Shown here in pieces: positions 1-4,387 of a DNA stretch of 8,587 bases. Source of the DNA: JAGPKI01 sp052034135 (GTDB lineage Bacteria; Caldisericota; Caldisericia; UBA6126; JAGPKI01); contig JBPOJC010000106.1 of NCBI GenBank assembly GCA_052034135.1, positions 1 to 8,587 on the forward strand, read 5' to 3'. The notes under the pieces are model-generated. The model worked only from the letters and a program-made list of their open reading frames with translations, had not been told where the DNA came from and did not search any database. Position numbers and translations under genes: made by a program. Each line of letters opens with the position of its first letter. The stretch's first letter is position 1.

Positions 1-1783
1 TTTTCTCCCATTCTCCTGTTAATTCTGGCTTTGTTAGTTCTAAAAGTTCTATACCATTTAATAATTCGACTAAATAAATCCCCTTATCGGTTGGTTTTAA
101 ATTTTTGCCCTCTCTTTCTAAGTAGGATACCTCAATTAATCTCTCAATTATTTGTGCTCTTGTAGCGGGAGTACCTATACCTTTATCTTTAATTGTCTCT
201 CTTAATTCCTCATCTTCTATTAGTTTACCTGCTCCCTGCATTGCAGAAAGGAGTGTTGCATCAGTATATCTTGGTTTTGGTTTTGTTTCTTCTTCTTTAA
301 GAGAAGTTTTAATAATTTTTACATCTTCTCCCTCTTTTAGTTTACTTAATTTAACTTTCTTTTCCTTTTCTCCATAGACTTCTTTAAACCCTGCAAATAT
401 CAATACCTTTTCTTTACTTTCAAAAGTATTATCTAAAACAGAGGTAATAACTACAGTTTCTCTATACTTAGCTGGTTCACCGAAAACTGACAGGAATCTT
501 TTCACAATTAAATCGTAAATTTTCTTTTCATCCTGTTTTAACTTTTCTATAACTGGTTTTTCTGTTGTCGGTATTATTGCAAAGTGATCGGTAACTTTTG
601 CATCGTTAACAACCCGGTTTGATAATTTATTTATTCGTGTTTGAGCAACGTTAGCGAATTCTTTGTATTCCGCAACAGTAGATATAGATTCAAGTATTTT
701 GGGCAATTCTGTAAGCATGCTTTTTGGAAGATATCTACTATCTGTTCTTGGATAGGTTATAAGTTTCTTTTCTTCGTAAAGTGCTTGAGCTATATTTAGA
801 GTCTTTGATGCAGTAAAACCAAAGTTTTTGTTTGCGTCTCTCTGTAGCTCTGTTAAATCATAAAGAAGTGGATGTTGTTCAGTTGTTTCTTTACTTTTAA
901 CCTCTTTTATTACTCCTTCTTTGGAGCAAAGCTCTTTTGATAGCAATTCTCCCTCACTTAATTTTTCTATCTCATAAGGGTTGTCTATGCCTTTTCTTTT
1001 CGAGAACCATTTTCCTGTATATTCAATATTTTTTGCGGCTATAACTGCTTCTAATTCATAATATTTTCTGCTTACAAAGCTTCTTATTTCTTTTTCTCGC
1101 TCAACAATAATTGTTAATACCGGGGTCTGCACTCTGCCAACAGAGTATAAATCACCACATCTTCTACTTACTGCTCTTGTAGCATTAATACCAACCAACC
1201 AATCTGCCTCGGATCTTGATTGTGCAGCACAGAAAAGGTTGTCAAAATTGCTACCTTCTTTTAAATTTTCGAATGCTTCTAAAACTGCTTCTTTAACAAG
1301 AGAAGAAAGCCATAGCCTTAGGTGAGGTTTCTTTGTGTTTGAGTATTTATAGATATTTCTGAATATTAATTCACCCTCTCTGCCGGCATCACAAGCATTT
1401 ATTATTTTTGAAATTGATGGGCTTTTAATAGTTTTTATTATGTTCTCAAGTTGTTTTTCAGATTTTTTTATGGGTTTGAGTTTAAAGTCCTCAGGAATTA
1501 TAGGAAGCGCTGAAAGGGTCCAGAATTTATAGGATGGATCATAATCATGTGGTTCTGCGAGTTCAAGCAGATGTCCATAAGCCCAAGTTATAACATAATC
1601 CTTTGATACAAGCTTATCTTCAGCTTTCTCAAAGCTCCCTAAAACTTTTGCAATATCTCTCGCAACTGATGGTTTCTCAGTAATTATAAGAGTTTTCTTA
1701 TCTATTTTTGCTGCGTTTGACTCTTCGATATTGTCTATTTCTTCTATTGAATCTTTGTCAACCTTAGTTTTTCTTTTTGCCAT
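1..1783 (-). CDS. topB: Type IA DNA topoisomerase, topoisomerase III (TopB)-like, C-terminus cut by window edge
   Basis: This enzyme should relax or decatenate DNA by cutting one strand through a 5'-phosphotyrosine and passing another strand through the gap. The 594 visible residues hold, in order: a charged 30-residue N-terminal extension; the Toprim start TEKPSVARDIA (35-45); the acidic Toprim motif DAGREGE (132-138); RLWLSSLVKEA; GRVQTP (216-221); the active-site motif ITYPRTDSRYLP with catalytic Tyr344; TDHFAIIPT (Asp399, His400); and GIGTPATRA (535-543). The frame is open to the window edge at TGEWEK, a sequence typical of the end of the topoisomerase core, so a C-terminal tail is probably missing. 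ATG at 1783 is the only upstream start, because an in-frame stop lies two codons before it; AGAGG at 1794-1798 is a possible ribosome site. The second acidic residue of the usual Toprim DxD is Gly134. TopB fits better than TopA because of the TEKPSVA, RLWLSS and TDHxAIIPT signatures. A mobile-element TopB paralogue cannot be excluded. Confidence 0.93.
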   Translation of the reverse strand, partial: MAKRKTKVDKDSIEEIDNIEESNAAKIDKKTLIITEKPSVARDIAKVLGSFEKAEDKLVSKDYVITWAYGHLLELAEPHDYDPSYKFWTLSALPIIPEDFKLKPIKKSEKQLENIIKTIKSPSISKIINACDAGREGELIFRNIYKYSNTKKPHLRLWLSSLVKEAVLEAFENLKEGSNFDNLFCAAQSRSEADWLVGINATRAVSRRCGDLYSVGRVQTPVLTIIVEREKEIRSFVSRKYYELEAVIAAKNIEYTGKWFSKRKGIDNPYEIEKLSEGELLSKELCSKEGVIKEVKSKETTEQHPLLYDLTELQRDANKNFGFTASKTLNIAQALYEEKKLITYPRTDSRYLPKSMLTELPKILESISTVAEYKEFANVAQTRINKLSNRVVNDAKVTDHFAIIPTTEKPVIEKLKQDEKKIYDLIVKRFLSVFGEPAKYRETVVITSVLDNTFESKEKVLIFAGFKEVYGEKEKKVKLSKLKEGEDVKIIKTSLKEEETKPKPRYTDATLLSAMQGAGKLIEDEELRETIKDKGIGTPATRAQIIERLIEVSYLEREGKNLKPTDKGIYLVELLNGIELLELTKPELTGEWEK

Positions 1784-1843
1784 TCTTTATAAACCTCTAT
1801 GCCACCATTCATTAATATGATTTATATTCTCAACAAGATTTTT

Positions 1844-1852
1844 ATTATATCA
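1844..1852 (-). promoter_or_regulatory. Candidate extended -10 promoter for the topoisomerase gene
   Basis: On the minus strand the sequence reads TGATATAAT, a perfect TATAAT preceded by the TGn of an extended -10 element. No good -35 box is seen 16-18 bases upstream, which extended -10 promoters can tolerate. Transcription would start near 1837 and give a leader of about 50 bases. The region is very AT-rich, so a chance match is possible. Confidence 0.35.
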
Positions 1853-2000
1853 TACATTTTTATTTACCTTATAAATTCACTACACTATTATTTTATTATA
1901 AGTTTTTGTCATCATTATAATAAATTGCTTATTATTTTAAATTTTTCAATATTATTTTAAGCATTACTTTTGCCATTCAATATTCTTTATTTATTATTCT
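1853..2000. other. AT-rich spacer without a gene
   Basis: This stretch is almost entirely A and T. I see no open frame, hairpin repeat or RNA gene in it. It separates the topoisomerase promoter region from the repeat island. Confidence 0.6.
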
Positions 2001-2036
2001 TGAAGTGCGGCATTTTCGCAGTTGCACCGAGTAATC
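2001..2036 (+). repeat. Degenerate family C hairpin repeat (C0)
   Basis: It contains AAGTGCG, a short loop, then CGCA and GCAC-like sequence and a terminal CGAG. This resembles the core of the intact C copies at 2314 and 2751, but the GTCA and TCTC ends are lost. Its place just before family A copies matches C3 before A5-A6 in the second half of the island. Confidence 0.35.
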
Positions 2037-2052
2037 ACCTCACCACCGCAAG

Positions 2053-2163
2053 GTTATTCTGAGCGTAAGCGAAGAATCTCCTACCACCTCACTGTCATTC
2101 TGAGCGTAAGCGAAGAATCTCCATGCCACCTCACCGTCATTCTGAGCGATAGCGAAGAATCTC
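2053..2163 (+). repeat. Family A hairpin repeats A1-A3, tandem array
   Basis: There are three 28-base copies: 2053-2080, 2094-2121 and 2136-2163. Each reads GTCA (GTTA in A1), TTCT, GA, GC, a four-base loop, GC, GA, AGAA, TCTC. The outer stem ATTCT/AGAAT is perfect, the GA/GA step is a tandem G-A mismatch on the plus strand, and the loop is GTAA, GTAA and GATA in turn. Copies are spaced 41-42 bases apart by CCACCTCAC-type linkers. These are non-coding palindromic repeats of REP or MITE character. Confidence 0.85.
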
Positions 2164-2192
2164 CTCATTTAATCTTTTCATCATTGTAAAAT

Positions 2193-2206
2193 AGACATTC
2201 CTGTCT
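2193..2206. repeat. Family F hairpin F1
   Basis: The stem AGACA/TGTCT closes a TTCC loop and is followed by GTTTTA. Compared with F2 and F3, the middle pair is A-T instead of G-C, changed on both sides. It resembles a short intrinsic terminator but has no obvious transcript to end. Confidence 0.6.
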
Positions 2207-2259
2207 GTTTTACTTTTTATATTTATAAATGTACCTAATAAATACAATCGAAAAAAGAG

Positions 2260-2299
2260 GAGACCCTTCGTCGCTTTCAGATACGCTCCTCAGGGTGAC
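2260..2299 (-). repeat. Family B hairpin repeat B1
   Basis: Read on the minus strand: GTCA, CCCT, GA, G, GA, GC, a loop, GC, GA, C, GA, AGGG, TCTC. The stem therefore carries two tandem G-A mismatch steps. It is base-for-base the same as B12 at 4289-4328. It is followed by a GGGGTGGTGGTG linker and then C1 in the opposite orientation. Confidence 0.8.
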
Positions 2300-2313
2300 T
2301 GGGGTGGTGGTGC

Positions 2314-2357
2314 GTCATTCCGAAGTGCGTATTACCGCACTGGTCCTACGGAATCTC
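2314..2357 (+). repeat. Family C hairpin repeat C1
   Basis: GTCA and TCTC flank a bipartite hairpin. The outer stem is ATTCCG/CGGAAT, and the inner stem AGTGCG/CGCACT closes a TATTAC loop. It is identical to C2 at 2751-2794 and part of a repeated block of about 140 bases. Confidence 0.8.
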
Positions 2358-2370
2358 AGTATTTGTCCTT

Positions 2371-2429
2371 GTCATCCCCGAATGTCTATAAACTGTCCTT
2401 CCCGAAATCTTTTATCGGGAATCCAGGCC
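2371..2429 (+). repeat. Family D repeat: left half-copy plus full copy D1
   Basis: A left half-element (GTCATCCCCGAATGT, 2371-2385) runs into a full element at 2395-2429. The full copy has stem TTCCCGA/TCGGGAA and ends in TCCAGGCC. The half-copy matches the left side of the intact D3 at 3493-3526, so this composite looks like one D element recombined into another. Confidence 0.75.
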
Positions 2430-2445
2430 ATATTTCTAAACACTC

Positions 2446-2492
2446 TGGAGTCCCGCTTTCGCGGGAATGACAATAAAAATCACGGGAATGAC
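2446..2492 (-). repeat. Family E hairpin E1 plus downstream right-end fragment
   Basis: On the minus strand a GTCA-led hairpin with stem CCCGC/GCGGG closes a GAAA loop. One outer position is mismatched (AGTCCC opposite GGGAAT). The tail CAATAAAAATCACGGGAATGAC, written here as 22 bases in two joined parts CAATAAAAAT and CACGGGAATGAC, repeats the element's end at 2481-2492. The same tail follows E2. Confidence 0.75.
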
Positions 2493-2498
2493 GTCAAG

Positions 2499-2530
2499 GA
2501 GACCCTTTATTCGCAAAGTACGCTCCCTCA
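2499..2530 (-). repeat. Truncated family B repeat B2
   Basis: The left part (GAGACCCTTTATTCGC) matches B4 and B10, but the sequence stops at CTCCCTCAAC where an intact copy has CTCCCTCAGGGTGAC. The lost end adjoins A4. The same broken junction occurs at B7-A7 (3745-3815), so the break predates the duplication of this block. Confidence 0.65.
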
Positions 2531-2538
2531 ACTTTTTT

Positions 2539-2566
2539 GTCATTCTGAGCGTAAGCGAAGAATCTC
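2539..2566 (+). repeat. Family A hairpin repeat A4
   Basis: This is an intact 28-base copy with GTCA, ATTCT/AGAAT stem, GA/GA step, GTAA loop and TCTC. Its partner in the second half of the island is A7 at 3788-3815. Confidence 0.85.
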
Positions 2567-2647
2567 AGTATTTTATCTATTCATAATTGTAGGTGGTAGG
2601 TTTATGTTTTATTTGCATTTACTATGCACGCAAAGATGCAAAAAGAG
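2567..2647. repeat. AT-rich spacer, duplicated unit (copy 1)
   Basis: About 80 bases containing GTAGGTGGTAGG and an inverted repeat TTTGCAT/ATGCAAA at 2612-2618 and 2636-2642. It is repeated with a single substitution at 3816-3896, so it belongs to the duplicated block and not to any single hairpin family. No coding sense is seen. Confidence 0.7.
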
Positions 2648-2736
2648 GAGACCCTTCGTCGCTGGAATGATGCTCCTCAGGGTGACTGGGGATGGTTGGA
2701 GACCCTTTATTCGCAAAATAGCTCCCTCAGGGTGAC
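2648..2736 (-). repeat. Family B repeats B3-B4, tandem array
   Basis: B3 (2648-2686) and B4 (2699-2736) lie head to tail on the minus strand, 51 bases apart. Both keep the CCCT/AGGG stem with GTCA and TCTC ends. B3 has the double GA/GA stem; B4 has GAGGGAGC opposite GCGAATAA. The linker on the minus strand is CAACCATCCCCA, of the CCACC type seen elsewhere. Confidence 0.8.
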
Positions 2737-2750
2737 AGGGGTGGTGGTGC

Positions 2751-2794
2751 GTCATTCCGAAGTGCGTATTACCGCACTGGTCCTACGGAATCTC
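2751..2794 (+). repeat. Family C hairpin repeat C2
   Basis: Identical to C1, with ATTCCG/CGGAAT outer stem and AGTGCG/CGCACT inner stem between GTCA and TCTC. Confidence 0.8.
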
Positions 2795-2807
2795 AGTATT
2801 TGTTCTT

Positions 2808-2866
2808 GTCATCCCCGAATGTCTATAAACTGTCATTCCCGAAATCCTTTATCGGGAATCCAGGCC
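2808..2866 (+). repeat. Family D repeat: left half-copy plus full copy D2
   Basis: It has the same half-plus-full composite as at 2371-2429. The full copy (2832-2866) begins with an intact GTCA and has stem TTCCCGA/TCGGGAA before TCCAGGCC. From 2832 onward the sequence is repeated at 4097 without an indel. Confidence 0.75.
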
Positions 2867-3020
2867 ATTTTTTAATATTTTTTTATTTAAGAGTGACTGA
2901 ATTAGCAATTTTACCCTACTTATATATATGGAGGGTTTGAATATCCTCATTTGGTCATTTCGGTGTAGGACAGGCATTCCTGCCTGTTTTTCTTATTCAC
3001 ATATGTACATGGAATAAGAT
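2867..3020. repeat. AT-rich spacer S, duplicated unit (copy 1)
   Basis: About 150 bases of AT-rich sequence, including GAGGGTTTGAATATCCTC and a GTCATTTC remnant at 2954. They are repeated at 4132-4285 with two substitutions and no indel. The F2 hairpin lies inside. No gene is seen. Confidence 0.75.
2970..2991 (+). terminator. Family F hairpin F2, terminator-like
   Basis: A perfect 7-bp stem ACAGGCA/TGCCTGT closes a TTCC loop and is followed by a run of five T (2987-2991). This is the shape of an intrinsic terminator on the plus strand. However, no plus-strand gene lies upstream, and the hairpin is part of a repeated block, so it may simply be a mobile repeat. Confidence 0.5.
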
Positions 3021-3023
3021 GAG

Positions 3024-3062
3024 GAGACCCTTCGTGGGGAAAAAATGCACTCCTTAAGGATA
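3024..3062 (-). repeat. Degenerate family B repeat B5
   Basis: It starts GAGACCCTTCGT like B1 and B12, then diverges; the far side is reduced to TTAAGGATAG. The long duplicated block ends inside this element, at about 3035. Confidence 0.55.
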
Positions 3063-3148
3063 GGGAAGGCAGCTAAAATAATTTCTGCTTTTTAACTTTT
3101 TAGGTTAATTAGGTTTTACATAGTTTGATAATTCACATTTTTTCTATT
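3063..3148. other. Spacer 3' of the tRNA gene
   Basis: AT-rich sequence directly downstream of the tRNA on the minus strand. I see no hairpin followed by a T-run that would serve as its terminator, and no repeat family member. Confidence 0.5.
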
Positions 3149-3224
3149 TGGTGGACCTGACGGGATTTGAACCCGTGACCTCCTGCATGCCATGCAGGCG
3201 CGCTCCCAGCTGCGCCACAGGCCC
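3149..3224 (-). tRNA. tRNA-Ala(GGC)
   Basis: A complete 76-base cloverleaf including encoded CCA. The 7-bp acceptor stem GGGCCTG/CAGGTCC contains a G3-U70 wobble, the classic alanine identity pair, with discriminator A73. The D arm is GCGC/GCGC around a loop with GG, and the T arm is ACGGG/CCCGT around TTCAAAT. The anticodon arm CCTGC/GCAGG holds the loop ATGGCAT, so the anticodon is GGC (3189-3191), reading GCC and GCU. Loop bases A32 and U38 are complementary, as is usual for this tRNA. It is a lone gene on the minus strand, inside the hairpin-repeat island. Confidence 0.98.
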
Positions 3225-3241
3225 ACATAATTTCTCTGCAA

Positions 3242-3269
3242 ATTGTAAATATAAATTAAAAAAATGCAA
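3242..3269 (-). promoter_or_regulatory. Candidate promoter of the tRNA-Ala gene
   Basis: On the minus strand TTGCAT (3264-3269) and TACAAT (3242-3247) are separated by 16 bases. The -10 box matches five of six consensus positions; the -35 box matches only three. Transcription would start near 3235, about ten bases before the mature tRNA. Confidence 0.4.
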
Positions 3270-3279
3270 TATGTACTTG

Positions 3280-3324
3280 GTCATTCCGAAAGTGCATTTT
3301 TTTGAACATGTATTTAGGAATCTC
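3280..3324 (+). repeat. Degenerate family C hairpin repeat C3
   Basis: GTCA and TCTC ends and the ATTCC/GGAAT outer stem are kept, but the inner stem has decayed to GTGCA...ACATG-like sequence around a T-run. It abuts the putative tRNA promoter. Confidence 0.65.
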
Positions 3325-3338
3325 CGTATCCCCTCACC

Positions 3339-3408
3339 GTCATTCTGAGCGTAAGCGAAGAATCTCCATGCCACCTCACCGTCATTCTGAGCGTTAGCGA
3401 AGAATCTC
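3339..3408 (+). repeat. Family A hairpin repeats A5-A6, tandem array
   Basis: The two copies are 3339-3366 and 3381-3408, 42 bases apart with the linker CATGCCACCTCACC. Loops are GTAA and GTTA. They correspond to A2-A3 at 2094-2163, including linker and downstream TCATTTAATC, at an offset of 1245 bases. Confidence 0.85.
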
Positions 3409-3440
3409 CTCATTTAATCTTTTTGCATTTCAGAGAAGAG

Positions 3441-3482
3441 GAGTTCCTTCGGTCGTTGAGAAAAACACTTCCTCAGGAAGAC
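3441..3482 (-). repeat. Family B repeat B6 with compensated stem
   Basis: The outer stem is TTCCT (3444-3448) and AGGAA (3475-3479) in place of ACCCT/AGGGT. Two base pairs are changed on both sides, so pairing is kept. The flank reads GTCT instead of GTCA on the minus strand. Confidence 0.65.
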
Positions 3483-3492
3483 GCGGATAGTT

Positions 3493-3526
3493 GTCATCCC
3501 CGAATGTATTTATCGGGGATCCAGAC
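3493..3526 (+). repeat. Family D repeat D3, intact variant
   Basis: GTCA is followed by the stem TCCCCGA/TCGGGGA and TCCAGAC. Compared with D1, D2 and D4, the second stem pair is C-G instead of T-A, changed on both sides. It is the complete form of the half-copies at 2371 and 2808. Confidence 0.75.
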
Positions 3527-3545
3527 CATATACTTCTAAACTTTA

Positions 3546-3571
3546 TGGATTTCAATTTTCATGGAAATGAC
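3546..3571 (-). repeat. Degenerate family E repeat E3
   Basis: TGG, then ATTTC (3549-3553), an AT-rich middle, GAAAT (3564-3568) and GAC. It keeps the ends of family E and a paired stem in which one C-G pair has become T-A. Confidence 0.45.
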
Positions 3572-3578
3572 AGTGTAG

Positions 3579-3626
3579 CTGGATTCCCGCTTTCGCGGGA
3601 ATGACAATAAAAATCACGGGAATGAC
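3579..3626 (-). repeat. Family E hairpin E2, perfect copy, plus right-end fragment
   Basis: At 3583-3602 a perfect 8-bp stem ATTCCCGC/GCGGGAAT closes TTTC (GAAA on the minus strand). With its CTGG and GAC flanks the element spans 3579-3605. The core fits the pattern ATTCCC-N8-GGGAAT known as dRS3 in Neisseria. A fragment CACGGGAATGAC follows at 3615-3626, as after E1. Confidence 0.8.
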
Positions 3627-3636
3627 ACTTACTGTT

Positions 3637-3683
3637 GTCATTCTAAAAGTGCGTATTTTGCACACAAGTCCTTAAGGAATCTC
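3637..3683 (+). repeat. Family C hairpin repeat C4, divergent
   Basis: GTCA and ATCTC ends are present. The outer stem ATTCT opposite GGAAT includes a T-G wobble, and the inner stem is GTGC/GCAC around GTATTTT. It is a weaker but still foldable member of the family. Confidence 0.65.
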
Positions 3684-3744
3684 TTTTTTTTAATCATTTT
3701 TCCCTTTTATTGATATATAAATTTAATTCCTGCATGAGCAAAAA
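3684..3744. other. AT-rich spacer in the repeat island
   Basis: A short AT-rich stretch starting with a T-run. No gene or repeat family member is recognised. Confidence 0.5.
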
Positions 3745-3781
3745 GAGAAGTTCCTTCGGGAGCAAAGTATGCTCCCTCAAC
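3745..3781 (-). repeat. Truncated family B repeat B7
   Basis: GAGAAGTTCCTTCGGGAGC then AAAGTAT and GCTCCCTCAAC. The inner stem GGGAGC/GCTCCC is perfect, but the outer right end AGGGTGAC is missing, exactly as in B2. Its left half matches B15 and its right half matches B2, so it looks recombinant. Confidence 0.65.
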
Positions 3782-3787
3782 TTTTTT

Positions 3788-3815
3788 GTCATTCTTAGCG
3801 TAAGCGAAGAATCTC
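3788..3815 (+). repeat. Family A hairpin repeat A7
   Basis: A 28-base copy like A4 with one change: TTCTTAGC instead of TTCTGAGC. This disrupts the GA/GA step but leaves the ATTCT/AGAAT stem and GTAA loop. Confidence 0.8.
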
Positions 3816-3896
3816 AGTATTTAATCTATTCATAATTGTAGGTGGTAGGTTTATGTTTTATTTGCATTTACTATGCACGCAAAGATGCAAAAAGAG
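3816..3896. repeat. AT-rich spacer, duplicated unit (copy 2)
   Basis: Repeats 2567-2647 with one substitution, including GTAGGTGGTAGG and the TTTGCAT/ATGCAAA inverted repeat. It connects A7 to the B array exactly as copy 1 connects A4 to B3. Confidence 0.75.
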
Positions 3897-4087
3897 GAGA
3901 CCCTTCGTCGCTGGAATGATGCTCCTCAGGGTGACTAGGTGGTGGTGAGATTCCTTGTCGCTGAAATGATGCTCCTCAGGGTGACAGGGGGGTGGTTGGA
4001 GACCCTTTATTCGCAAAATACGCTCCCTCAGGGTGACAGAGGGTGGTGAGATTCCTGGTCGCTGGAATGAGCGATCCTCAGGGTGAC
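3897..4087 (-). repeat. Family B repeats B8-B11, four-copy tandem array
   Basis: Copies lie at 3897-3935, 3947-3985, 3999-4037 and 4048-4087, with a period of 49-52 bases. All end AGGGTGAC on the plus strand. B8 and B10 have a perfect ACCCT/AGGGT stem. B9 and B11 have ATTCCT on the left side, so the stem is mismatched at its base and they look like hybrids with a GGAATCTC-type end. Linkers on the minus strand are ACCACCACCTA, CAACCACCCCCCT and ACCACCCTCT. Confidence 0.8.
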
Positions 4088-4096
4088 AGTGGGTGT

Positions 4097-4131
4097 GTCA
4101 TTCCCGAAATCTTTTATCGGGAATCCAGGCC
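4097..4131 (+). repeat. Family D repeat D4
   Basis: An intact copy with GTCA, stem TTCCCGA/TCGGGAA and TCCAGGCC. It differs from D2 at one base and starts the 204-base block repeated from 2832. Confidence 0.8.
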
Positions 4132-4285
4132 ATTTTTTAATATTTTTTTATTTAAGAGTGACTGGATTAGCAATTTTACCCTACTTATATATATGGAGGG
4201 TTTGAATATCCTCATTTGGTCATTTCGGTGTAGGACAGGCATTCCTGCCTGTTTTTCTTATTCACATATGTACATGGAATAAAAT
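4132..4285. repeat. AT-rich spacer S, duplicated unit (copy 2)
   Basis: Repeats 2867-3020 with two substitutions and no indel, including the F hairpin. No gene is seen. Confidence 0.75.
4235..4256 (+). terminator. Family F hairpin F3, terminator-like
   Basis: Same as F2: ACAGGCA/TGCCTGT stem, TTCC loop and a run of T. It could insulate the downstream gene from upstream transcription, but its place inside a duplicated block makes that only a guess. Confidence 0.5.
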
Positions 4286-4288
4286 GAG

Positions 4289-4378
4289 GAGACCCTTCGT
4301 CGCTTTCAGATACGCTCCTCAGGGTGACTAGGTGGTGGTGAGATTCCTTGTCGCTGGAATGATGCTCCTCAGGGTGAC
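4289..4378 (-). repeat. Family B repeats B12-B13, tandem array
   Basis: B12 (4289-4328) is identical to B1. B13 (4340-4378) is a hybrid copy like B9, with ATTCCT opposite AGGGT. The minus-strand linker ACCACCACCTA is the same as between B8 and B9. Confidence 0.8.
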
Positions 4379-4387
4379 AGGGGAGTT

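Larger units (their letters stand above)
2094..3035. repeat. Long duplicated segment, copy I
   Basis: Sub-blocks 2094-2178, 2513-2687 and 2832-3035 match 3339-3423, 3762-3936 and 4097-4300, with roughly three substitutions in each of the two longer ones. Offsets are 1245, 1249 and 1265 bases and the order is kept. Between these blocks the hairpin content differs. An internal repeat of about 140 bases (2293-2431 and 2731-2868) adds C and D copies. Confidence 0.8.
3339..4300. repeat. Long duplicated segment, copy II
   Basis: Partner of 2094-3035, in direct orientation, with the tRNA gene between the two copies. Where copy I has B4, C2 and D2-half between its two last blocks, copy II has B9-B11. 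Confidence 0.8.

Noticed and set aside
1..1783. Topoisomerase I (TopA) or reverse gyrase
   Set aside because: No helicase domain precedes the Toprim domain, and TEKPSVA, RLWLSS and TDHxAIIPT favour the TopB type.
2229..2875. Two overlapping plus-strand open frames (2229-2735 and 2624-2875)
   Set aside because: They run straight through hairpin repeats B, C, D and E. Both contain the same translated repeat (RVTGVVVRHSEVRI), because that DNA block is duplicated. There is no ribosome site or protein-like composition.
3063..3148. Intrinsic terminator for the tRNA gene
   Set aside because: No stable hairpin followed by a T-run is seen on the minus strand downstream of the CCA end.
3144..3413. 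Open frames over the tRNA on both strands (3144-3413 minus and 3148-3348 plus)
   Set aside because: They translate the tRNA-Ala gene and adjoining A repeats; phrases such as GSNPVRSTK and LTGFEPVTS are typical spurious tRNA translations.
4043..4282. Open frame of 79 codons
   Set aside because: It is made of repeat B11, D4 and the duplicated spacer S. The same sequence in copy I does not preserve this frame as a gene.
3897..4378. CRISPR-like array (regular 50-base period)
   Set aside because: The repeated parts are divergent palindromes with internal loops, and the linkers are similar to each other instead of unique. No cas gene is present.
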